64,000 nucleotides of DNA from Paraburkholderia agricolaris (GTDB lineage: Bacteria > Pseudomonadota > Gammaproteobacteria > Burkholderiales > Burkholderiaceae), in NCBI RefSeq assembly GCF_009455635.1, contig NZ_QPER01000002.1, forward strand, positions 2,046,001 through 2,110,000, in the 5' to 3' direction. Both the position numbers and the translations under genes were made by a program. The notes under the pieces were generated by a model. The model had not been told where the DNA came from and ran no database searches. It saw only the letters and a list, made by a program, of their open reading frames with translations. The first letter of the stretch is position 1. Every line of letters starts with the position of its first letter. Positions 52,058-60,714 of the stretch are shown one piece after another.

Positions 52058-53320
52058 TTATCGCAGCGCTTTCACCGCATCGGCCGTCACGTCGGCAGCC
52101 TGGCCGCCGTACGTCGCGCGCAGATAATTCGCCAGTTGGGCGAGTTCCGTGTCGCTGAGTTGCGTGGCGAAGCCCGGCATCTCCTGCATCCGCTCGAGGC
52201 CCGGGAAATCCTGTGCGCCGATGCCGTCGAGCATCGCCACGATCAGGTTATGCGCGTCGCTCTGACGTACCGTCGAGTTGCCGTGCATCGGCACCGCGAC
52301 GTGTGGCTTGCCCTCACCGCCGAGGCCGTGACAGCCGGCACACACCGCGAGATACACATTGCGCCCGGCCTCGAGTTGCGCCGCATCGGCCGAGACCGAT
52401 TGCAAGGGTTGCGGCGCCGGGGCCGCGTCGCCGAGCAGATAGGTCGACATCGCACGCAGGTCGTCATGCGTCATGTACTGGCTGCTCAGATGCACAACCG
52501 GATACATCTCGCCGAACGCCGAGCCTTGCGGCGCGATGCCGGTGGCGAAGAAGGTCTGCAGGTCCGCAGCCGTCCAGCCACGCGCCGCCAAACCATGCGG
52601 CGTGATGTCGGGTGCGGCAATCCGGCCGAGCGCCGCGCCGGTCAATGGCTTCGCGCCGTCGAGCTGGCCGAATGTGCCGCGCGGCGTGTGGCATTCGGCG
52701 CAATGGCCGAGTGCGCTCGCCAGATAGCGCCCGCGATTCCAGTCAGCCGATTGTCCCTTCGACGCATCGGGCAACACGTCCTTCAGGAACACCCAGTCCC
52801 AGAAGCGCACGCCAAAACGCATGTTGAACGGGAACGACAGCTCCGGTTCGTGGTTCGCCACGGCGGCCGGCTTCTGCGCCATCAGATACGCGTAGATCGC
52901 GTCGCTATCCGCGCGCGACAACTGGCGGTACGACGTGTACGGCATGGCCGGATACAGGTGCTTGGTCGGCGTAACGCCGTCGTGCAGCGCCTTGTAGAGA
53001 TCGTCCGCGCTCCAGTTGCCGATACCGTGGTCCTTGTCCGGCGTGATGTTGGTGCCGTAGAAAGTGCCGAACGGCGAAGCCAGCTTCACGCCGCCGGCGA
53101 ACGGCGCGCCATCCGCCGTGGTGTGGCAGGCGGCGCAGTCGGCGGCCTTGACGAGGTAACGGCCACGCGCGAGCGGATCGGCGGCGGTGGCTTGCGGGCC
53201 CAGTGCGGCGGCAGCCTGCATCGCAGCGGCGGAGTCGTCCTGCTTGCCACACGCGCTGAGCAAAGCCGCCGTGCCGAGCAACAGCAGCGCGCGGCGCACA
53301 TTCATGGAAGCGCTCATCAT
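52058..53320 (-). CDS. Tri-haem cytochrome c lipoprotein, subunit of dehydrogenase complex B
   Basis: A 420-residue exported cytochrome with a lipobox (LLSAC, Cys24), so unlike the complex A cytochrome it should be lipid-anchored. Haem sites are CAACH (about residue 62), CAECH (about 205) and CAGCH (about 335). The overall domain order equals that of the complex A cytochrome. ATG at 53320 overlaps the [2Fe-2S] gene stop (ATGA). It should pass electrons from complex B to the respiratory chain. Confidence 0.92.
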   Translation of the reverse strand: MMSASMNVRRALLLLGTAALLSACGKQDDSAAAMQAAAALGPQATAADPLARGRYLVKAADCAACHTTADGAPFAGGVKLASPFGTFYGTNITPDKDHGIGNWSADDLYKALHDGVTPTKHLYPAMPYTSYRQLSRADSDAIYAYLMAQKPAAVANHEPELSFPFNMRFGVRFWDWVFLKDVLPDASKGQSADWNRGRYLASALGHCAECHTPRGTFGQLDGAKPLTGAALGRIAAPDITPHGLAARGWTAADLQTFFATGIAPQGSAFGEMYPVVHLSSQYMTHDDLRAMSTYLLGDAAPAPQPLQSVSADAAQLEAGRNVYLAVCAGCHGLGGEGKPHVAVPMHGNSTVRQSDAHNLIVAMLDGIGAQDFPGLERMQEMPGFATQLSDTELAQLANYLRATYGGQAADVTADAVKALR

Positions 53321-54090
53321 GCGGCGTCCTTTACGAGACCCGGCGTAGTCATCACGACCTCCTTCACGGCCTCGTAGTAGCGCACGTAGCCCGTGCAACG
53401 GCAGATATGGTCGTTCAACGCATCGGTGATGGTTTGCTCGACCTGATTCTTCGCAACCGGCTGGCGCTTCAGCCGCTCGATCAGCACCGTCGCCGCATTG
53501 ACGAACCCGGGCGTACAGTAGCCGCACTGAAAACTGAAGTGCTCGAGAAACTTCTGCTGGATCGGCGACAGTTCGACGACCTCGCCTGCTTCGTTGCGTT
53601 TCGCGTGCCCTTCGATCGTGCGGATGGTTTTGCCGTTGAAGAAGTTCGCGCCCGTGATGCAGGTGCGCACTTCTTCGCTGGTGCCGTCCGGCTTGTCGAC
53701 GATCACGACGCACGCGTGGCAGATGCCCTGGCCGCAGCCGAGGCGCGAGCCGGTCAGATGCAGGTATTCGTGCAGATAATCGATCATCATCAGACCGGCG
53801 GGCACGTCGGTTGGGCCGACGATCTCGCCATTCACCTTGACCGAAACCGGCAGCGTGCGGAAATGCGTCAATGGACGCTCGACCGCCGGTGCAGCCGGCG
53901 CGCTGGCCGGAACACCGGCGGATGCTGTCGCGCCGGAGGCCGCGGAAGCCGGGTTAGCGGCGGCAGCGCCCGAAGCACCAACAGTAGCGGATGCCGCTGC
54001 GGCAGAGGCGCCGGAGATTTTGCCTGAAGCAACGGCAGCGCTCGCCGCACCGCTCGCGGCATTAGCGGAAGTTTGAGTGGGGGCCGTCAT
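53317..54090 (-). CDS. [2Fe-2S] subunit of dehydrogenase complex B with Ala-rich N-terminus
   Basis: A 257-residue subunit, about 100 residues longer than the complex A homologue. Residues of about 8-70 are a low-complexity Ala/Ser/Gly tract of unknown role. The ferredoxin domain follows with cluster motifs GCGQGICHACVV and a distant Cys (RTCITG). The second cluster is formed by QCGYCTPG and HICRCTGY. Both clusters are intact. ATG at 54090 overlaps the stop of the MoCo gene by 4 bases, so all three genes are translationally linked. Confidence 0.92.
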   Translation of the reverse strand: MTAPTQTSANAASGAASAAVASGKISGASAAAASATVGASGAAAANPASAASGATASAGVPASAPAAPAVERPLTHFRTLPVSVKVNGEIVGPTDVPAGLMMIDYLHEYLHLTGSRLGCGQGICHACVVIVDKPDGTSEEVRTCITGANFFNGKTIRTIEGHAKRNEAGEVVELSPIQQKFLEHFSFQCGYCTPGFVNAATVLIERLKRQPVAKNQVEQTITDALNDHICRCTGYVRYYEAVKEVVMTTPGLVKDAA

Positions 54091-56915
54091 GCGAGCACCT
54101 TCTGAATAAGTTGCGGGGTGACCGGCAGGTCGGTAAAGCGATGGCCGATCGCATGCGCGATACCGTTCACGATGGCGCCGACCACCGGAATCATCACCAC
54201 TTCGGCGATGCCCTTCGGCGGGTCGGTCTCGGTCAGCGGCGGCAGCACTTCGCCGGTCTGGGCCCAGACGGCGACGTCCGTCGCGCGCGGCAAATGGTAG
54301 CGATTGAAGTTCCACGTGCCGTTGCCCGGGCCGTCCTCGTAAAGCGGCAAATACTCGTGCAGCGCGTGGCCGATACCCATTGCGAGGCCGCCTTGCAACT
54401 GCCCCGACACGAGTTGCGGCGAGAGCTGATTGCCACACTCCATGATCGAGTGATGCGCGAGCACATTCACCTTGCCGCTCGCTTCATGCACCGACAGTTC
54501 GACCAGGGTGCCGACCGCGCTGTAGTACGTCACCGCCGCGTTGTTACGCTGAACCGGCGGATAGAACACGCGTTGACGATCGAGCACGCGGTAATGGTTC
54601 GCCGTGGTTTGCAGTTTCTTCTTGTCGGCCGAAGCGTTGTCGCCATATCGCAGCGCGAGGCCGTCGAGCGGCAGACGCTCGACGCTGCCGTCGATCTCGA
54701 AGTCCGATTCGGTCCATTGCCAGCGATTGAACACGTGCACGGTCGCACCCGTGACCAGACCCAACTCGTGCGCCTTCTTCGCGAGCTGTTCGAACGGCAG
54801 CGCTTCGAGCCCGGCCGCGGACAGCTTGCCGTCGACCCAACGCGCGTCCTCCATGCGCACCACCAGCGGCGCGGCCTGACCGCCGCCCAGCCCCTGGCTC
54901 CAGATCGCCATCGCCGCCGGCCACAAGCCGTGCGCGAAGACGACGCGGGCCGCTTCGCGTGTGCTGTGCGTAAAGTAGAACGCCGAATTCGTCGCGCTCG
55001 ACGGCGACGCATAACCCGGCGACCAGCGCGGATTCGCGGCCAGCTTGTCCTGGTCCGCTTGCGACATCATGTACGGATCGCCGCTCGTGACGACCGGCAG
55101 ATCGGGCCAATCGGTGATCGCGACATGCACGTCGGTGGCCGGCATGCCGAGCCACTTCGCAACCGCGACCGCCTGCGAGGTCGACATGCCGGTGCCGATT
55201 TCGGCCGCCGTGTGTTGCAGCCCGATCTTGCCGTCGGCGCTGAACTCGACCTTCGCGAACGAGGTTTCCGCGCCCGTACCGAAGTCCTTCTGCACACACG
55301 CGAAACCAACGCCATAACGCGTACCCGGATGCGCGGTTTCGAACTCGGCCTTACGCTTCGCGCGATTCACCCATAGCGGATGAACCTTCGCCCTCTGCAG
55401 CACGTCGTCGACGCGAATCGCGCCGGCGGGCACCGCGCCCTGGGTGTTCTTCATGCCCGAACGCAGCGCGTTTTTCAGGCGGAAGTCGATCGGATCGAGA
55501 TTCAGTTGCGCGGCAATTTCGTCGACCATCATCTCGGTCGCGGCCATGCTTTGCAGCGTGCCGTAGCCGCGCGCCGAACCGGCGTCGATCGCGCGCGAGG
55601 CAATCGCCACCGACGACAGATCGTTCTTCGGGAAGTAATAGATCGATTGCGCGGCCGTCGCACCCACCATCGCCACCGACGGCGAAAAGTTGCAGCGCCC
55701 GCCGCCATTCGCTTCCATCTCGGCCTTGAACGATTGCATCAAACCGGTGTTCTTATCGACGGCGATCCGGTAATTCATCTTGAACGCATGGCGTTTCAAG
55801 GAGGTCTGGAACTGCTCGTAGCGGTCGTTGGCAAGACGCACCGGACGGCCGTCCGCATACATTGCGCAGACGAGGCCGTAGAACGGCACGTTGAAGTGGT
55901 CCTTCGAACCATAGCCGACCGTGTAGCACGGGTGAATGAACAGGTTCTTCACCGGGAACGCGCACTTCGCGACCATGCCGGCAGCACTGTCGGCAACTTC
56001 AGACGGCGCCTGGGTCGGCACGACCATGTGCAGCGATTGGGTCGCCGCGTCGTACCAGCAGTTCGCGTTGTCGGGTTCGAGCGCGGCCGTGTCGATCGAC
56101 TGCGTGTTGTATTCGCGCTGCATCACAAGCCAGTCCGCCGACGGATGATCCAGTTCCTGCTGGATCTCGCCCGCGTGGTACATGCCCTGCTCGTCGAGCT
56201 TGCCGTGTTCGACGCCGTCCGGCCATACCGGCTGATGCTTGCGCATCATGCTCGGAAACACCGGTGCGTCTTTCAGACTGGAGAAGATGTCGTCGTCGTA
56301 CGGCGTCTTGCCGCCGACGCGCACGAAACGGAACGTGCCCCACGGGTCGCGTTCGAGCGGCCCGGTTTGTGCACCGTAACGGATGATCTGATCCTGGAAC
56401 TTCAGTTTGTCTTTCGCGAAGCGGAAGCGCGCGAAGTCGTGATAGATCAGGATCGCGACCGCCTGGCCGAGATACGCGGGCGTCTTGCCCTGCGGCAACA
56501 ACATGTCGTCGCCATAGAAGGCCGGGAAGATCAGGCCGTCGCGCGTCAGGTCCGCCGCCGTGACCACCCGGTCAGGCTTCAACTCGTCGCCGAGCAAGCT
56601 CAGGTCGAAACCTTCGTAGCTGCGATCGGCTTGCGTCGTGCGCAGGATGAAGGCGTGCGATTGTTGCTGCGGCCAGTGCGGCATGTCGGTGGCGCGGACG
56701 TCGCGCGCGAACACCTTCGAGCCAGTCACTTTGGCGATCCCGTCGATACGGAATTTCGCCTGGCCGCGGGCGGCATCCCACTGAACCGGCGTCAGAATTT
56801 TTTCTTCGAACAACGCAGCGAATGCGCGGCTGCCCATCGGCGCGATATACACCGACACACCCGCCAATACGCTGGCCTTCAGAAAACTACGACGCGAAAG
56901 GTCGAGTTTCCCCAT
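54087..56915 (-). CDS. Molybdopterin-binding subunit of periplasmic dehydrogenase B
   Basis: A 942-residue xanthine-oxidase-family large subunit, about 195 residues longer than its complex A counterpart. The twin-arginine signal DLSRRSFLKASVLAG is at about residues 5-19. Moco-region segments include GGGRCNFSPSVAMVGATAA, SARGYGTLQSMAATEMMVDEIAAQLNLDP, GTGMSTSQAVAVAKWLGMP and SIMECGNQLSPQLVSGQLQGGLAMGIGHAL. ATG at 56915 has AAAGGAGAAG upstream. It is the first gene of complex B. Substrate undecided (aldehyde, alcohol or heterocycle). No XdhC-type maturation gene is nearby. Confidence 0.9.
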   Translation of the reverse strand: MGKLDLSRRSFLKASVLAGVSVYIAPMGSRAFAALFEEKILTPVQWDAARGQAKFRIDGIAKVTGSKVFARDVRATDMPHWPQQQSHAFILRTTQADRSYEGFDLSLLGDELKPDRVVTAADLTRDGLIFPAFYGDDMLLPQGKTPAYLGQAVAILIYHDFARFRFAKDKLKFQDQIIRYGAQTGPLERDPWGTFRFVRVGGKTPYDDDIFSSLKDAPVFPSMMRKHQPVWPDGVEHGKLDEQGMYHAGEIQQELDHPSADWLVMQREYNTQSIDTAALEPDNANCWYDAATQSLHMVVPTQAPSEVADSAAGMVAKCAFPVKNLFIHPCYTVGYGSKDHFNVPFYGLVCAMYADGRPVRLANDRYEQFQTSLKRHAFKMNYRIAVDKNTGLMQSFKAEMEANGGGRCNFSPSVAMVGATAAQSIYYFPKNDLSSVAIASRAIDAGSARGYGTLQSMAATEMMVDEIAAQLNLDPIDFRLKNALRSGMKNTQGAVPAGAIRVDDVLQRAKVHPLWVNRAKRKAEFETAHPGTRYGVGFACVQKDFGTGAETSFAKVEFSADGKIGLQHTAAEIGTGMSTSQAVAVAKWLGMPATDVHVAITDWPDLPVVTSGDPYMMSQADQDKLAANPRWSPGYASPSSATNSAFYFTHSTREAARVVFAHGLWPAAMAIWSQGLGGGQAAPLVVRMEDARWVDGKLSAAGLEALPFEQLAKKAHELGLVTGATVHVFNRWQWTESDFEIDGSVERLPLDGLALRYGDNASADKKKLQTTANHYRVLDRQRVFYPPVQRNNAAVTYYSAVGTLVELSVHEASGKVNVLAHHSIMECGNQLSPQLVSGQLQGGLAMGIGHALHEYLPLYEDGPGNGTWNFNRYHLPRATDVAVWAQTGEVLPPLTETDPPKGIAEVVMIPVVGAIVNGIAHAIGHRFTDLPVTPQLIQKVLA

Positions 56916-57296
56916 GGACTTCTCCTTTAGTGAACACGGCGGCAACCCATTGGCAGAACGAACGCGGAACACAGGCCGGCGCGGCACGCCTGCCTATCAG
57001 CTTATACGTGGCGGACCTGCGTTCAACGGCTGTAAACCACGAGGGAGGTGTTCGAACCGCAGGCGCTGGCGTGCGCCCGGGTGTACCGGCGACGTGCGGC
57101 GGCCATCACTTCGTCCATGCCGCAGTCGATCTGATTTACCTTGAACTACCGTGAGTTGCCTTCTTCCTGCCCTACATAGAGCAAAGGCGAGGGATTATCG
57201 CGCTGAATCGCAATAGGGTGCGTCAATTTTTGTTCTCTATCTCGAAAATAACGGATTGCATATAAATCGTTATGGCGAGCGCTTTATAGCGCTTTA
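56916..57296. other. 381-base upstream region of complex B operon
   Basis: No gene seen. It holds the complex B promoter, probably in the AT-rich part 57195-57270 or nearer the start. A perfect tandem decamer closes it at 57278-57297, against the DeoR stop codon. Confidence 0.5.
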
Positions 57297-57297
57297 T
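57278..57297. repeat. Perfect tandem decamer (AGCGCTTTAT)x2
   Basis: Two identical 10-bp units end on the stop codon of the DeoR gene. On the minus strand the unit reads ATAAAGCGCT, one base different from the tandem unit at 33749. Confidence 0.65.
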
Positions 57298-58052
57298 CAG
57301 GCCCGCAGGATCGTGATGCCCAGTGCGTCGAACGGCGCAGTGAGCACCTCGGGCGTGTTCTTCTCGACGACGATCGTGCTGGCCGCCGACACATCCGCAA
57401 TCCTGTACGCCGACGCCGCATTGAGTTTTTCCGCCGACGCCAGCACCACCGTTTCCGCCGCATGCTCCACGAGTGCGCGCTTCACGTAAGCCTCCTCCAT
57501 ATCGCCGGTGCTCAGACCCGCTTGCGGATGCACACCGGTGACGCCCATGAAATAGAGGTCGGCGCGAATGTGGCTGAGCGCTTCAATCGCGGCCGCGCCC
57601 ACGTTGACCATCGAATGGCGGAACAGGCGTCCACCGATCATGATGACCTCGAGCGCCGCGTGCTCCGCCAGTTCGACGGCGATGCTCGGACTGTGCGTGA
57701 CGATCGTCGCCTGCAAGTCGCGCGGGAGGTGACGCGCCAGTTGCACGGCGGTGGTGCCACCGTCGATGAAGGCAATCTGGCCGCGCCCGATCAGCCCTGC
57801 CGCTGCCCGGCCGATCGCCGCCTTCGACGCCGATTCAATCTGTTCGCGCCCGGCAAAATCCACCGCCGCCGGCGAGGCCGGCAACGCGCCGCCATGCACG
57901 CGCTGAAGCTGCCCTTCGGCGGCAAGTTCGCGCAGGTCGCGCCGGATGGTGTCCTCCGAGACGTCGAACGTCAGGCTCAAGGTCTTGGCAATGACCTGCC
58001 CGTCACGCTCGAGCGTGTCGAGAATCAACTGTTTTCTTTGCGATGTCAGCAC
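57297..58052 (-). CDS. DeoR/GlpR-family regulator
   Basis: A 251-residue repressor. The DeoR helix-turn-helix (about residues 5-57, LTFDVSEDTIRRDLREL, then VHGGALP) is followed by the phosphosugar-sensing domain (about 72-235, IAFIDGGTTAVQLARHL, VTHSPSIAVEL). GTG at 58052 gives the usual MLTSQRKQLIL start; the frame continues upstream without homology. It is divergent from nudK across 132 bases with phased CACGATA repeats, which makes nudK and itself the likely targets. Confidence 0.9.
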   Translation of the reverse strand: MLTSQRKQLILDTLERDGQVIAKTLSLTFDVSEDTIRRDLRELAAEGQLQRVHGGALPASPAAVDFAGREQIESASKAAIGRAAAGLIGRGQIAFIDGGTTAVQLARHLPRDLQATIVTHSPSIAVELAEHAALEVIMIGGRLFRHSMVNVGAAAIEALSHIRADLYFMGVTGVHPQAGLSTGDMEEAYVKRALVEHAAETVVLASAEKLNAASAYRIADVSAASTIVVEKNTPEVLTAPFDALGITILRA

Positions 58053-58093
58053 GACGCCGATCCTGTCAGTGTTCCGGTTGATTTGACCATTTG

Positions 58094-58131
58094 CACGAAA
58101 TTTCTTGTTTTTACACGATACTGCACGATAC
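58094..58131. promoter_or_regulatory. Phased CACGA(T/A)A direct repeats, putative DeoR operator
   Basis: CACGAAA at 58094, CACGATAC at 58114 and CACGATAC at 58124 are spaced 20 and 10 bases apart, i.e. on one face of the helix. They lie between the DeoR and nudK starts and overlap an AT-rich stretch (TTTCTTGTTTTTACACGATA) suitable for a promoter. Binding by the adjacent regulator is inferred. Confidence 0.6.
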
Positions 58132-58184
58132 CATGAATCGCATGCGGTGCAGGCCGCGGTTCCCAATAAAAGAGGATGCGAGTC

Positions 58185-58772
58185 ATGAACGAAATCGCCG
58201 AACGGGTGCGGATCATCGACGTGAAAGTGTTATCGGACGACTGGTACGTGCTGAAGAAGACCACCTTCGACTACCAACGTGCGGACGGCAGTTGGCAACG
58301 TCAGAGCCGCGAAACCTATGATCGCGGCAATGGCGCGACGCTGCTGCTGTACGACGCGCGCCGCCGTACGGTCGTGCTGACGCGGCAATTCCGCCTGCCG
58401 GCGTTCGTCAACGGTCATCACGGCATGCTGATCGAGGCGCCGGCAGGCCTGCTGGAGGCGGCCTCACCCGAGGAACGCATCCGCGCCGAAGTCGAAGAGG
58501 AAACCGGCTACCGCGTGCATGACGTGCGCAAGGTATTTGAAGCCTTCATGAGTCCGGGCTCCGTCACGGAAAAGCTGCACTTTTTCGTCGCCGAATACGA
58601 TGCGGTGGCCAAGGTCGGCGCGGGCGGCGGGATTGTCGACGAAGGCGAAGATATCGAAGTGCTGGAACTGCCGGTGGACGAAGCACTGGCGATGATCGAG
58701 CGCGGCGAGATCGTCGACGGGAAGACGATCATGTTGTTGCAGTACGCCACGTTGAATCTGTTCGGCGCGTAA
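58185..58772 (+). CDS. nudK: NUDIX hydrolase NudK (GDP-mannose / ADP-sugar pyrophosphatase)
   Basis: A 195-residue NUDIX enzyme. It matches NudK in YDRGNGATLLLYD and in the NUDIX box, which runs from GLLEAASPEERIRAEVEEETGY (about residues 90-111) with the catalytic REVEE-type Glu residues conserved. The C-terminal DIEVLELPVDEALAMI is typical of the subfamily. It hydrolyses GDP-mannose or related nucleotide sugars to sugar-1-phosphate and nucleotide. ATG at 58185 is preferred to one at 58176, which has no room for its ribosome site (AGAGG at 58171). It is divergent from a DeoR regulator. Confidence 0.92.
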   Translation: MNEIAERVRIIDVKVLSDDWYVLKKTTFDYQRADGSWQRQSRETYDRGNGATLLLYDARRRTVVLTRQFRLPAFVNGHHGMLIEAPAGLLEAASPEERIRAEVEEETGYRVHDVRKVFEAFMSPGSVTEKLHFFVAEYDAVAKVGAGGGIVDEGEDIEVLELPVDEALAMIERGEIVDGKTIMLLQYATLNLFGA

Positions 58773-59106
58773 GCGGCAGCTTCGCAGGTCGTTGGGCGAG
58801 ATCGATTGGAGCAGGCATCGGCGCACGCCAGATGCGGCAAGCGCCCTGCCGCTGCTATGGCCGCGCCGCGACAGCGATTCTGTCGGCGGCTTCGTCATCT
58901 GCCAGCCATTTCTGACTGATCCCACGCCACATTAGGAAAAAGACGATAGGTTGAAGAAGGTCAAAAAAATATCCTTACGGGTCCTTTTGAAGACTGTTTG
59001 CCTAGCAGCCAAAGTAAGGCGGGTTTTTAAACAGGAAAGCCATCTCCGTCAGTGTATTTTTTTATTTCGCCCGCTCGATAAAGTCGGCGAATGATTTGAG
59101 GTTTAA
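58773..59106. other. 334-base intergenic region
   Basis: No gene seen. The right half (58930-59100) is AT-richer and probably carries the promoter of the small membrane protein. A GAGG ribosome site is at 59098-59101. No repeats or clear hairpin. Confidence 0.45.
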
Positions 59107-59436
59107 GTGGATTCTCTTAATTCAGCGAACAGGTTCATGGGTGGTTTCTTTTTCGGCGCCCTGATCGCTGCCGTCGTCATGGTGTCGCTGTGCAATGCCG
59201 GTGAATTTTCGCCGTTTATCGCAAAGCTGCATGCTTTGGAGCAGGTCGTTCTGAGCGCGCTCATTGCCCTTGTTATTGTCGATGCAAAACCGTTGGCCTA
59301 TAAAACCGTCTGGCGTGAACGCCGCTGCAGCTTCGTACTCGATGAAGATCTGACCGCAACTATTCGCGGCAGAACGTGCGGCATTCCGGCCGGCGTGATA
59401 ATCGGAATACTGATTCAGAACTACGTGATGAATTGA
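59107..59436 (+). CDS. Small membrane protein of unknown function
   Basis: A 109-residue protein starting at GTG 59107, five bases after GAGG. Two or three membrane helices are visible: about residues 11-30 (MGGFFFGALIAAVVMVSLC), 44-60 (LEQVVLSALIALVIVDA) and 92-107 (IPAGVIIGILIQNYVM). A charged, Cys-containing loop (WRERRCSFVLDEDLTATIRGRTC) lies between the last two. I do not recognise the family. Moderate GC and a clear ribosome site support it. Confidence 0.6.
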   Translation: MDSLNSANRFMGGFFFGALIAAVVMVSLCNAGEFSPFIAKLHALEQVVLSALIALVIVDAKPLAYKTVWRERRCSFVLDEDLTATIRGRTCGIPAGVIIGILIQNYVMN

Positions 59437-59541
59437 CACGGAACCACGTGAGTTCACAACTCATGATACTCAGCGCCGCGGCGACTATTCCTTGCCACTC
59501 GCGGCGCCCCAGCACAACCGCGCAATTTCGGCGCGGCGTAT

Positions 59542-60714
59542 TCAGAACTTATGCCGTATCGCCGCGCGCACCACGACCTGCTTCGATGTCGATGACGGCG
59601 ACTGGGTACCGGGCGTGAAGGCGTAGTCCAGAATCGTATAGGTCGAGTCGCCGCTCACCTGCTGATATTCGCCCTGTATGTACACGTCGGTGCGCTTGGA
59701 CAGGTTGTAGTCCGCCATCAAACCAAACGAATGAATCTTCGGTTTCACGCCACCGTTCGAGGCATCGTAGCTTTCCATGGTGTAGACGTACTGCGCGCCG
59801 ACGAACAGCATCGGCGAAATCTGATACTTGCCGTTCACCTCGAAGTTCTGATACTTGAGCGAGTTCAGCAAGATGCCGGGCGGCACGAGCGGCGTCACGC
59901 CGAGATAGCCGTTGCCGGTCGGGTCCAGGTAGTTCGAATTGGTGTACACGAAGCCGGCCGTGGCCGGACCGAAGGTATAGGTGATGCCGCCGCCGAACAC
60001 GCGCATGCGGGCGGCGATAAAGCTGGCGTCGTTCGCGGTGATCGCGCCGTTTGAGCCGTTGCCAGGGTTATCGGCCTGCAGATACGCCGCGGCCACCAGC
60101 AATCCGCCATAGGCGTACTGGCCGCCGAAACTGTACGCGCGATTGTTGGCGAAATTCGTGTCGTTGCTGAAACTATAGACACCGCCGAACTGGAAGCCCG
60201 AAATCGACGGACTGGTGTACTTGACGCTGTTGTCGAGACGGAATGAGTTGTCGGTGTTGTCGTTATCGTAGGGATGCGAGAACAGCGCACCGGCCCAGTT
60301 GCCGTTGGCCGTGGTCTGCGCCAGATAGTCGACCACCGAATCGTACTGGCGGCCGAACGTCAATGTGCCGTATGGCGCCGAACTCAAGCCGACGAACGCC
60401 TGACGGCCGAACATCCGGCCGCCCTGATTAAGCCGCCCGGAGCTCACGTCGAAACCGTTTTCCAACTGGAAAATCGCCTTCAGGCCGCCGCCCAGATCCT
60501 CGTCGCCTTTCAGGCCCCAGCGGCTGCCTTGCGCATCGCCGCTTGCGAGTTCATAGACATGGCCACGGCCGACATTGTTGGTGTAGTTGATACCTTCATC
60601 GAGTACGCCGTACAGCGTGACACTCGTCTGGGCACACGCGGGTGGGGAGAAAATGGCTAGCGAAGTCGCGGACAAAACGGTGGAGACAGCCAGCGCGAAC
60701 ACTTGCTTGTTCAT
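59542..60714 (-). CDS. Gram-negative general porin
   Basis: A 390-residue outer-membrane porin of the Burkholderiales OmpC-like type. The signal peptide ends near ACA-QTS (about residue 28). The first strand SVTLYGVLDEGINY, the SRWGLKGDEDLGGGLKAIFQLE block, the FGRQAFVGL loop and the C-terminal aromatic residue of RHKF are typical. It forms a trimeric 16-strand channel for small hydrophilic solutes. It has a strong ribosome context (GGGAGATCTTC before ATG). Monocistronic. Confidence 0.95.
   Translation of the reverse strand: MNKQVFALAVSTVLSATSLAIFSPPACAQTSVTLYGVLDEGINYTNNVGRGHVYELASGDAQGSRWGLKGDEDLGGGLKAIFQLENGFDVSSGRLNQGGRMFGRQAFVGLSSAPYGTLTFGRQYDSVVDYLAQTTANGNWAGALFSHPYDNDNTDNSFRLDNSVKYTSPSISGFQFGGVYSFSNDTNFANNRAYSFGGQYAYGGLLVAAAYLQADNPGNGSNGAITANDASFIAARMRVFGGGITYTFGPATAGFVYTNSNYLDPTGNGYLGVTPLVPPGILLNSLKYQNFEVNGKYQISPMLFVGAQYVYTMESYDASNGGVKPKIHSFGLMADYNLSKRTDVYIQGEYQQVSGDSTYTILDYAFTPGTQSPSSTSKQVVVRAAIRHKF

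Noticed and set aside
54111..56930. Two rightward frames of 421 and 516 codons antisense to the complex B molybdopterin subunit
   Set aside because: They are shadow frames of a gene with clear cofactor and Tat motifs.
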